DNA from: Palsa-504 sp963787645
Lineage (GTDB): Bacteria > Actinomycetota > Actinomycetes > Streptosporangiales > Streptosporangiaceae
NCBI GenBank assembly: GCA_963787645.1
Contig: CAWBDS010000002.1
Coordinates: 930,001-994,000, forward strand
Direction: 5' to 3'
DNA length: 64,000 nucleotides
Shown here: one piece after another, positions 1 through 10,753 of the stretch
Position numbering within the stretch: position 1 is the stretch's first letter
Layout of the letters: the number at the start of each line of letters is the position of its first letter
The notes under the pieces: model-generated
Database searches by the model: none
What the model was told of the DNA's origin: nothing
The model's input: only the letters and a program-made list of their open reading frames with translations
Made by a program: the position numbers and the translations under genes

Positions 1-278
1 TGGTCACCGACCGCGACATCACCATCCGGGTGCTGGCCGAGAACCGCGACCCGCGGACCACGCTCCTGGGCGAGATCTGCTCTGGCGAGGTGGCCGTGCT
101 CAGCCCGGACGACGACCTCGAACACGCCGTCCGGCTGGTCCGCGAGCGCGCGGTGCGCCGCCTGCCGGTCATCGCGGCCGGGGTCCCGGTGGGGGTGGTC
201 TCCATCGGCGACCTGGCCCTGCACCACGACGAGCAGGCCGCCCTCTCGGAGGTCTCAGCCGCCGCGCCGAACCGCTGA
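1..278 (+). CDS. CBS-domain protein, C-terminal part (cut by window start)
   Basis: The reading frame is already open at base 3 (VTDRDITIRVLAENRDP), so the start lies upstream of the window. The visible part holds the end of one CBS motif (VTDRDI) and a full second one, with EHAVRLVRERAVRRLPV and VGVVSIGDLAL, the usual CBS beta-alpha-beta pattern. CBS pairs bind adenine nucleotides and regulate attached or partner proteins; actinobacteria have many stand-alone two-CBS proteins of about 140 residues, often in stress regulons. The downstream endonuclease-like gene starts 11 bases after the stop, so the two are probably co-transcribed. Confidence 0.85.
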   Translation, partial: VTDRDITIRVLAENRDPRTTLLGEICSGEVAVLSPDDDLEHAVRLVRERAVRRLPVIAAGVPVGVVSIGDLALHHDEQAALSEVSAAAPNR

Positions 279-289
279 CCGGAGTCAGC

Positions 290-946
290 ATGACCTCCAG
301 ATCAGGCCTCATCGTCAAGGAGCTGCTTGAGCGCTACGGCCAGCCGTACGCCGAGCAGGCGGGTATCCGGCTCGCCGACCGTCCGGGCCCGCTGTACCAG
401 CTGCTGGTGCTCAGTACCCTGCTCACCGCGCGGGTCCCGGCCGACATCGCGGTCGCGGCCGCGCGCGAGCTGTTCGCCGCCGGGTGCCGCAACGCCAAGG
501 CGATGAGCGAGGCCGGCTGGCAGGACCGGGTAGACGCGCTGGATCGCGGCGGCTACGTCCGCTACGACGAGCGAACCGCGAGCGTGCTGGGCGACGGCGC
601 GGACCTGCTGTCCCAGCGGTGGCACGGCGACCTGCGCAGGCTGCGAGGTCAGGCCGACGGCGACCCGGGCATGACCGAGGCGCTGCTGGCCGGGTTCCCG
701 GGCCTGGGCGGCGCCGGAGCGGGCATCTTCCTGCGCGAGGCCCAGGCCGTCTGGCCCACGGTCGCGCCGTACGTGGATGCGCCGATGACCAGCGGGGCGC
801 GCCGGGTCGGACTGCCGGACAGCCGGGCCTCACTGGCGTCGCTGCTGTCCGGCAGCGGTCAGCCGGCCCGGCTCGCCGCGGCCCTGGTCCGCGTGTCGCT
901 GAGCCCGCGCGCGGCCAGCGAGGTCACCGCCGCGGTGCCGGACTGA
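290..946 (+). CDS. HhH-GPD superfamily base-excision DNA glycosylase-like protein
   Basis: A 218-residue protein of the endonuclease III/HhH-GPD fold. Visible are an N-terminal helical part with LYQLLVLSTLLTARVPADIA, a hairpin region around FPGLGGAGAGIFLREA, and the conserved aspartate in the segment following TVAPYVDAPM. The lysine that gives bifunctional endonuclease III enzymes lyase activity is replaced by small residues, and no C-terminal four-cysteine iron-sulfur loop is present. If active it is more likely a monofunctional glycosylase. The ATG at 290 has a GGAG box six bases upstream. It is probably co-transcribed with the upstream CBS gene. The substrate cannot be inferred. Confidence 0.8.
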   Translation: MTSRSGLIVKELLERYGQPYAEQAGIRLADRPGPLYQLLVLSTLLTARVPADIAVAAARELFAAGCRNAKAMSEAGWQDRVDALDRGGYVRYDERTASVLGDGADLLSQRWHGDLRRLRGQADGDPGMTEALLAGFPGLGGAGAGIFLREAQAVWPTVAPYVDAPMTSGARRVGLPDSRASLASLLSGSGQPARLAAALVRVSLSPRAASEVTAAVPD

Positions 947-948
947 TC

Positions 949-1012
949 GAACAGTTCCGCACTCAATCGTACTTCGCTGAACAGTTCTTAACGGAATCGT
1001 GCCCAATTGAGT
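949..1012. promoter_or_regulatory. Twin GAACAGTTC palindromes in the gap before the DUF3040-like gene
   Basis: GAACAGTTC, itself a 9-base palindrome, occurs at 949-957 and again at 979-987, exactly 30 bases apart (about three helical turns). An ACTCAAT/ATTGAGT inverted pair (961-967, 1006-1012) overlaps it. The block follows the stop of the glycosylase gene and lies 110-170 bases upstream of the next start at 1121, so it may be an operator for a dimeric regulator. The GAAC/GTTC arms are too close together for an actinobacterial LexA box. No regulator is identified. Confidence 0.35.
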
Positions 1013-1120
1013 CCTGCCCGTAATCGAGCCGGTAAGCTGCACGTGATGCCGTTTGTGGCCAGAAGGCGGGGGTAGGCGGTAGTTCCGCACCCCCATTCGT
1101 CATGGTGCTAGGAGCTTTGT

Positions 1121-1612
1121 GTGAGCCTGCCTGCCTCGCAGCAACGTGTTCTGGATCTTATGGAAGGCGCGCTGCAGGCCAGCGAGCCTGAGCTCGTTTC
1201 GATGTTCTCCATTTTCACCCGGCTCAACGCGGATGAGCCGGTCGGCGCCGAGCCGATGGCGCTGCCGCGGCCGCAGCCGCGGCGGTTCCGGTGGTTGCGG
1301 GCGGGCACGACCATCTACGCCTTCGTGCTGGTCCCCGTGATGTTCGCGATGATCACCATTGGCGCGCTGCTCAGCAGCCGGGCGCACAGCGTGGCCACCT
1401 GTGAGACCGGTTACTCGGCGGGCGGGGGATCGTGGGTCAGCCGGCCCTGGTGCCAGAGCACCATGCAGAAGACCACCGCCTCCGGCGCGCGCCTGGCCTC
1501 CTGCGCCGCCCGGATCCCGGCCATCCGCTTCGTCACCCGAAGCGGCGGTGAGGCGTTCAGCCCGCCCGCCAAGGCCGAAGCGACCACGGCCGGGCCGCCC
1601 GCTACCTGCTAG
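1121..1612 (+). CDS. DUF3040-like membrane protein
   Basis: 163 residues starting at a GTG with GGAG six bases upstream. The N terminus (LPASQQRVLDLMEGALQASEP) resembles DUF3040 proteins, which open with a short amphipathic helix and a membrane hairpin. One clear membrane segment is present near residues 64-86 (IYAFVLVPVMFAMITIGALL). The tail is cysteine- and alanine-containing and has no recognised domain. DUF3040 proteins are small actinobacterial membrane proteins of unknown function. The next gene begins 12 bases downstream, suggesting an operon with the ANTAR protein. Confidence 0.6.
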   Translation: MSLPASQQRVLDLMEGALQASEPELVSMFSIFTRLNADEPVGAEPMALPRPQPRRFRWLRAGTTIYAFVLVPVMFAMITIGALLSSRAHSVATCETGYSAGGGSWVSRPWCQSTMQKTTASGARLASCAARIPAIRFVTRSGGEAFSPPAKAEATTAGPPATC

Positions 1613-1624
1613 CCGGAGGGCCCC

Positions 1625-2365
1625 TTGCCGATCGAGCACATCGGGTACGAGGCGGCCGAGCTGCTGAGCCTGACCAACGGCTCCGAGGCCCGGTCGCTGA
1701 ACCGGCTCACCGAACTGGCGGCCTGGCAGGTACCGGCCTGCGCCGGCGCTCACGCCGCGGTCTGGCGTGACGGCGAGCTGATCGGCGCCGCGGCCACCCA
1801 CCCGGACCTGGCCGAGCTCGCGGAGCTCCAGCTGAACGTCGGGCGCGGCCCGATCTTGACCGCGGCCGACGAGGGTGTCCCGGTCAGCTGCCCGGACACG
1901 CTAGCCGAGACCCGATGGCCCGAGTACGCGGCGGCCGCCCTGCGGCGCAGCGTCCGTTGTTCGGTCCACCTGGTGCGCGAGCTGCCGCGCGGAGCCCTGG
2001 TTCTGTCACTGTTCGGGGTGCGTCCTGGGGCGCTCGACGTGCAGTCCAATCCCATGGCCGACACGCTGGCCGCCTTCGGCGGCGCGATGCTGGCCAACGC
2101 GACGGCCTACGGTCAGGCCCGGCGGACGGCCATCCAGCTGAAGGACGCCGTGGTGGCCCGCTCGGTGGTGGATCAGGCCAAGGGTGTCTTGATGCACGCG
2201 CTCGGCTGCGACGCCGAGGACGCGCTGCGCCGGCTGCGCCAGGAGTCTCAGCGCCGGCACGTCAAGGTCACTGAGGTGGCGGCCGAGGTCGTGGCCACCT
2301 ACAGCAGGGAAAACGCCAAGCCGGCCGCGGCGGCGACGCGGCGGGCCAAGCCCCGGCCTAGCTAA
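1625..2365 (+). CDS. GAF and ANTAR domain protein (putative RNA-binding antiterminator)
   Basis: 246 residues starting at TTG, with an AG-rich ribosome-binding sequence (AGCCGGAGGG) just upstream. Residues about 10-165 form a GAF-like sensor domain, and residues about 168-230 form an ANTAR domain, recognised from VVARSVVDQAKGVLM followed by AEDALRRLRQESQRRHVKV. ANTAR domains bind paired RNA hairpins and prevent transcription termination. In actinobacteria this architecture is common among orphan stress or light/redox sensors. The 3' end overlaps that of the convergent phosphatase gene by four bases. Confidence 0.88.
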   Translation: MPIEHIGYEAAELLSLTNGSEARSLNRLTELAAWQVPACAGAHAAVWRDGELIGAAATHPDLAELAELQLNVGRGPILTAADEGVPVSCPDTLAETRWPEYAAAALRRSVRCSVHLVRELPRGALVLSLFGVRPGALDVQSNPMADTLAAFGGAMLANATAYGQARRTAIQLKDAVVARSVVDQAKGVLMHALGCDAEDALRRLRQESQRRHVKVTEVAAEVVATYSRENAKPAAAATRRAKPRPS

Positions 2366-4257
2366 TCCGCCGGCGCCTTCACCTTCGCGACCACAATGGT
2401 CAGGTCGTCGCGTAGCTCATCCTGAGAGAAGCTGCTGACCAGGCCCTGCACGGCGCGAGCGGTCTCGGCGGCGGACCGGCCCGCCAGGCCCGCGAGCTCG
2501 TCGACCAGGCTGTCCTCGAAGTAGCGCATGTCCGGGCTGCGTGCGTCCGTGACCCCGTCCGAGTAGAAGAACAGCAGGTCGTCCTCGCCCAGGTCGAGTT
2601 CTTCGACCTGCGGATCGGCATCGGGGAACAGGCCCAGCGGCAGGCCGCCGCCGCTCAGCACATCGACCCGGCCGTCCGGCCGCACCAGCGCGGGTCCGGG
2701 ATGCCCGGCGCTGGCCAGCGTCATATGCGGCCGGCCGCCGTCCCAACGCAGGTAGGCAAGCTTGACCGTGACGAAGCGGTCCTCGTAGTCACCGGACAGC
2801 ATCACCTCGTTGACCCGCTTCAGCACATCCGCGGGGTCCGCATTCCAGTGCGCGATGACCCGGATCGCGTGCCGGGCAGCCGCGGTCATCGCGGCGGCCT
2901 CCTGGCCCTTGCCGCACACGTCCCCGACCACGATGGCCCAGCCGCCCTCGACCGGGAAGACGTCGTAGAAGTCGCCGCTGACCTCCAGGCCCTCGCTGGC
3001 CGGCTGGTAGGCCGCGAACAGGTCCAGGCCCGGAACCTCGGGCAGCCTGGCCGGCAGCAGGCTGCTGCGCAGGGCCTCGGCGACCGAGGACTGGTGCCGG
3101 AACATGCGATCCACCCGGATGGCTACCCCCAGGTGCTGGCCGAGTTGCTCGGCCAGGCCCAGGTCGGCGAGCTCGAAGCGGCCCTCGTCGGCGGTGCGAG
3201 CCAGGGTGAGCGCGCCGTAGTTGGTCACGCCATCGGTGATCGGGACGCTGATCACCGAGGTCGCCCCGAGCAGCAGGAGCAGCGGCGTCCCGTCCGCCAT
3301 GGTGCCGAGCAGCCCGGCGTCATCCGCGTGGGCCACGACCACCGAGGTACCCGTGGCGTGGACCTGTGCGGGCGCCGAGCCGGGTTGCGGGTCCAGCGCC
3401 CGGACCTTCCTGGCCAGGTCCTGGGCGGCTTGATGCTGGGGGCCGACCACGAACTGGCGCCGCAGCAGGTCCGCCCGTTCCATGTCGATGATCACCCAGC
3501 TCGCCACGTCCGAGGCCAGCAGCCGGGCGCAGCGCTGCAGGGTGACCGCCTCGCTGAACGTGCTGTTATCCAGCAGCAGCCGGGTGATCGCCGTGACCAT
3601 GTCCATCCGGCGGGTCATGGCCCGGATGAGGTCGTCCGGCGGCTCGGGCTCCTTGCGGTCACGACCGGCCTTCCCGGCCTTGGGTGCCTGCCGGGCCGGA
3701 CTGGCCGCGGTGACCACCAGCAGCCGGGTACCGTCCTGCAGGGTGATGACGTCCACGGTCAAGGTGGCCTCGATCGGGCCGTCCGAACCGAGCAGCCTGC
3801 ACTCCACCTGCCGGGCCGTTCCCGTCCGCGCGGCCGCGGCCAGCTGGCTCTTGACCGCCGCCCGCGATGGCAGGTCGACGAAGGCGGTCAGCTCCCGGCC
3901 CGTCGCGTACCCGGGCGGGGCGTCGATCAGCTCGCCGGCCCGGCCGTTCGCGCGGCGCACCGTGCCGTCCGGCTCGAGCACGAACAACGGGGCGGGCGCG
4001 TGCTGGAACACGGCCCGCAGCAGGGTCCGCTCCACGTTCGCGGCATCGGCGGACCCGGCGGGCGTGGCCTCGTCCAGGCCGGTCTCGGCCAGCTTGGTCA
4101 GTGCCTCGACCGCGGCGTCGAGCTCTGCGAACGCGGCGTCGAGCAGGGCCCGCGGCTCGGCGCCGGGCATCGCGGCGGCTTGCCGTAGTGCGTCCCGCCG
4201 CCCCGCGAGGTCGCCGAGACCAGCGTAAGAGCCGTCCGTCCGGGTGTCTTGCGGCAT
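2362..4257 (-). CDS. PAS-GAF-SpoIIE PP2C-type protein phosphatase (RsbU-like)
   Basis: 631 residues. An N-terminal helical part is followed by a PAS domain (around LLRAVFQHAPAPLFVLEPDG), a GAF domain, and a C-terminal SpoIIE/PP2C phosphatase domain from about residue 415. The metal-binding aspartates are visible in VSGDFYDVF, VGDVCGKG and FFYSDGVTDAR. Such proteins dephosphorylate STAS anti-anti-sigma factors and so release sigma factors from RsbW-like kinases. The STAS/kinase pair at 16.8-17.7 kb and the sigma factor at 5.2-6.1 kb are plausible partners. No membrane segment is seen, so sensing is probably cytosolic. Confidence 0.9.
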   Translation of the reverse strand: MPQDTRTDGSYAGLGDLAGRRDALRQAAAMPGAEPRALLDAAFAELDAAVEALTKLAETGLDEATPAGSADAANVERTLLRAVFQHAPAPLFVLEPDGTVRRANGRAGELIDAPPGYATGRELTAFVDLPSRAAVKSQLAAAARTGTARQVECRLLGSDGPIEATLTVDVITLQDGTRLLVVTAASPARQAPKAGKAGRDRKEPEPPDDLIRAMTRRMDMVTAITRLLLDNSTFSEAVTLQRCARLLASDVASWVIIDMERADLLRRQFVVGPQHQAAQDLARKVRALDPQPGSAPAQVHATGTSVVVAHADDAGLLGTMADGTPLLLLLGATSVISVPITDGVTNYGALTLARTADEGRFELADLGLAEQLGQHLGVAIRVDRMFRHQSSVAEALRSSLLPARLPEVPGLDLFAAYQPASEGLEVSGDFYDVFPVEGGWAIVVGDVCGKGQEAAAMTAAARHAIRVIAHWNADPADVLKRVNEVMLSGDYEDRFVTVKLAYLRWDGGRPHMTLASAGHPGPALVRPDGRVDVLSGGGLPLGLFPDADPQVEELDLGEDDLLFFYSDGVTDARSPDMRYFEDSLVDELAGLAGRSAAETARAVQGLVSSFSQDELRDDLTIVVAKVKAPAD

Positions 4258-4335
4258 CGCTCCCGATCATCGTCTCGTGCTGACCCCCTGAAACCGACTT
4301 AATAGTACTGGCGGCCGAACCGCACTAATGCACAA

Positions 4336-4369
4336 GTGTCCGCCGGGGCGTTGCCGCCCCGGCGGACAC
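4336..4369. terminator. Strong hairpin downstream of the GlsB-type gene
   Basis: A perfect 15-bp stem (GTGTCCGCCGGGGCG, 4336-4350, pairing with 4355-4369) with a TTGC loop lies 25 bases beyond the stop of the minus-strand small membrane protein gene. No T tract follows, as is common for actinobacterial terminators. It may also shield the phosphatase gene starting at 4257 from read-through. Confidence 0.7.
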
Positions 4370-4393
4370 CGAGCGCTCAGCTACAGATCGGGC

Positions 4394-4690
4394 CTACCAG
4401 CGCCAGCGGCGCGACCGGCGGCGGGTGCGGTAGCGGCCGTAGCCGCGGGTCGTGAACGCGCTGACCAGCAGGGCCGCCGCGACCAAGGCCACGATGAAGG
4501 TGATGATGGTGTGCCCGGCGCCGATGATGGCGGTGGTGATGATCCCGCCCAGCAGCGCGGCCACGATGCCGATGAGGATCGTGACGATCAGCCCGATGTG
4601 CTGACGGCCCGGCACGAGCAGCCGTGCCAGCCCGCCGATCACCAGCCCGATCAGCAGCCAGACGATGATGACGGAAGCGGTGAGTGTCAT
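4394..4690 (-). CDS. GlsB/YeaQ/YmgE family stress-response membrane protein
   Basis: 98 residues with three hydrophobic helices. The glycine-rich pattern VWLLIGLVIGGLARLLVPGR, then GLIVTILIGIVAALLGGII, matches transglycosylase-associated GlsB/YeaQ proteins, which are induced by general stress in many bacteria; molecular function is unknown. The C terminus is unusually arginine-rich (RYRTRRRSRR) and likely faces the cytoplasm. An AGGAG box precedes the ATG. It lies downstream of the DUF6458-like and sigma-factor genes on the same strand and may belong to that stress operon. Confidence 0.85.
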   Translation of the reverse strand: MTLTASVIIVWLLIGLVIGGLARLLVPGRQHIGLIVTILIGIVAALLGGIITTAIIGAGHTIITFIVALVAAALLVSAFTTRGYGRYRTRRRSRRWRW

Positions 4691-4732
4691 GACCTCTCCT
4701 AGTAATGCTTTACGGTTCCGCTCGCTTTGGGC

Positions 4733-5140
4733 TCAGTTCTCGTACACGTCCTCGACGATCTCGGTCTCGCCCGGACGCGGGCTGAGCGACTCGGTGGACA
4801 GATCCCGGGTGGCCTCGACGTGGGCGCTCGCCTCGGGGCTGCCGAAGGCGCCCGGGGCCGGCAGGCCGGCCTGTACCCGGGTATTGGCCGGATTGCGGTT
4901 GACGTAGCTCGGGTAGACGATCTCTTCGACGTTGCGGCCCGGCCGCGAGCGGCCCTGCCGGACGAACAGCCGTCGGCCGACCCAGCCGTAGCCGCGGCGC
5001 GGCACGGCCAGCCCGAGGATGCCGATCAGCATGAGCACGTAGCCGGCCGTGTGAATATCGAAGACGGAGGTATTCGTTCTCACGGCGAAGGCGAGGATCG
5101 CCCCGATGCCGATCAGTGTCAGTCCCATTCCGGTTTTCAT
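4733..5140 (-). CDS. DUF6458-like small membrane protein with long soluble tail
   Basis: 135 residues. Two membrane helices (GMGLTLIGIGAILAFAV and GYVLMLIGILGLAV) match the short DUF6458-type proteins of actinobacteria (typically about 70-80 residues). Here they are followed by a roughly 75-residue polar tail that includes RRLFVRQGRSRPGRNVEEIV and an acidic C terminus. A GGA-rich site precedes the ATG. Its function is unknown. Its position between the sigma factor and the GlsB-like protein suggests an envelope stress role, which is inference. Confidence 0.65.
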   Translation of the reverse strand: MKTGMGLTLIGIGAILAFAVRTNTSVFDIHTAGYVLMLIGILGLAVPRRGYGWVGRRLFVRQGRSRPGRNVEEIVYPSYVNRNPANTRVQAGLPAPGAFGSPEASAHVEATRDLSTESLSPRPGETEIVEDVYEN

Positions 5141-5171
5141 GGTGGTCCTTCCGCTATGTGCACGCCGGCGG

Positions 5172-6056
5172 TCAGCCCGCCACCGCGTCTAGCGCGGCGG
5201 CGGCGTCGACTGCGGCGTCGGAGTCTTCGGACGGATCGAGCAGCTTGCTGCGCAGGTGGGCCAGCGCTCGCGCCAGGAGCCGGGAGACGTGCATCTGCGA
5301 GATGCCGAGCCGGTCACCGATTTCCGTCTGGGTGAGGTTGCCGTAAAAGCGCATGACCAGGATGCGCTGCTCGCGTTCGGGCAGTTCGTCCCAGTGGGCG
5401 TTGACGGATTCCATGTCGATGGCGTGGATAACGCCCGGGTCATCGTCGCCCAGCACGTCGGCCAGCAAAGCGGGGTCCTCCCGGTCGGACAGCGGGGCGT
5501 CCAGGGAGTAAGTGCTGAACACCAGGTCGGCCTGGCGAGCCTCCTGCATGTCGTCTTCGCTGACCCCGAGCCGCTCGGCGAGCTCGTGCTCGGTGGGCTC
5601 ACGGCCCAGCTGCTGGGTGAGCTCCTCGTTGGCCTTGCGCAGCTCCAGCAACAGCTCCTGAGCCGACCGGCGGACGTGGATCTGCCAGCGCTTGTCTCGG
5701 AAGTGGCGCTTGATCTCGCCGCTGACGCACGGCTGGGCGTAGGCCGACAGGCTGTCGCCGACCTCGGGATCGTAGTTGTTGATCGCCTTGAGCAGGCCGA
5801 CGTAGCCGACCTGCATGAGATCCTCGGTGGGCTCCGGGCTGCCACGGTACTGGCGGACGCACGAGCGGACCAGCTTGCTGTAGCGGTCCACGACTATCTC
5901 GCACATAATCGCGCGCAGCTCGCTGTCACGAGGCAGCGCGCGGATCTTGGACAGCAAGGCGTTATCGGATAGCTCTTTGAGCTCTGCGCGCGATCCGGGC
6001 TGCAGGTCGGTGCCGATGGCGTCTGCGGGCGGCCGCCGGAGCGTTCCGTTCGTCAA
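5172..6056 (-). CDS. SigB/SigF/SigG-family RNA polymerase sigma factor
   Basis: 294 residues. Region 2 is clear (EDLMQVGYVGLLKAINNYDP, then LSAYAQPCVSGEIKRHFRDK), followed by region 3 (LTQQLGREPTEHELAERLGV) and a region-4 helix-turn-helix (LTQTEIGDRLGISQMHVSRL). This is the alternative sigma-70 group 3 family used for general stress and differentiation in actinobacteria, normally held by an RsbW-like anti-sigma kinase. PP2C, STAS and kinase genes lie within 15 kb. It is divergent from the WhiB-like gene with a 167-base shared promoter region. Confidence 0.95.
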   Translation of the reverse strand: MTNGTLRRPPADAIGTDLQPGSRAELKELSDNALLSKIRALPRDSELRAIMCEIVVDRYSKLVRSCVRQYRGSPEPTEDLMQVGYVGLLKAINNYDPEVGDSLSAYAQPCVSGEIKRHFRDKRWQIHVRRSAQELLLELRKANEELTQQLGREPTEHELAERLGVSEDDMQEARQADLVFSTYSLDAPLSDREDPALLADVLGDDDPGVIHAIDMESVNAHWDELPEREQRILVMRFYGNLTQTEIGDRLGISQMHVSRLLARALAHLRSKLLDPSEDSDAAVDAAAALDAVAG

Positions 6057-6223
6057 CGTGCTCTCCCTGAAAACCGGAGGAATTACGGACGAGTACGGTG
6101 TGCCCGACCCAGGGCGAATAAACGTCAGCCGATGTGAGGATCGTCACATTTAAGCCGGGGTTACCGGGGAAGCGGAGCGTGAAGTTCATATCGATCCGGA
6201 ACCTGTGAACCCGTGAGGACGCG

Positions 6224-6514
6224 ATGACCGCTGCTGGGAGTGTGCTGAACTGGCGGTCGGCGGCCGCCTGCCTGTCGGCCGACCCGGACCTGTTCTTCCC
6301 TATCTCCGTCACCGGACCGGCGCTGAGGCAGATCGCGCGGGCTAAGTCCATCTGCGCGGAGTGTGTGGTGCGTCAGGAGTGCCTGGAGTTCGCGGTGTCC
6401 AACGACCAGAACTTCGGCATCTGGGGTGGCACCACGGCCGAGGACCGGCAGCGTGAGCGGCGCCGCAGGCGCCGGCGGGCGGCCGCGGCGGCGGCCAGGC
6501 GCACGGTCGCGGCG

Positions 6515-6529
<15 letters not shown>
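6224..6529 (+). CDS. WhiB-family iron-sulfur transcriptional regulator
   Basis: 101 residues. The four Wbl cysteines are present in the expected order: one in WRSAAACLSADPD, then SICAECVVRQECLEF (C-x2-C-x5-C), which bind a [4Fe-4S] cluster. The GIWGG turn follows, then a very basic tail (RQRERRRRRRRAAA) that would contact DNA. Wbl proteins usually act by binding region 4 of a sigma factor, and the divergent sigma gene makes that an attractive pair here. A GAGGA site precedes the ATG. The 3' end overlaps that of the convergent histidine kinase gene by 15 bases. Confidence 0.95.
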
Positions 6530-10513
<3,984 letters not shown>

Positions 10514-10753
10514 CTAGCGCTCCCATCAGCTGTGCCGATGCGGCGCGATACCCGCTCAGCACCGTCGTGCGATCTCTACCGATGGTAGACCGGATGTAAC
10601 TATCATGGGGCCGAGCGATGAGTCAGCGGCAGGGCAAAGGTATGGAAAGCTGGCCCTCACGGCGACCGCCGAGCGTTATATGCACTGGTTGTACCGGGTT
10701 TGCCAGAGTTTGTGCGCGTTAATGGATGGGCGGTACGCGGTGCGGGGAGGCGA

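Noticed and set aside
949..987. LexA/SOS box
   Set aside because: The GAAC and GTTC arms are separated by one base; actinobacterial SOS boxes need a longer central spacer.
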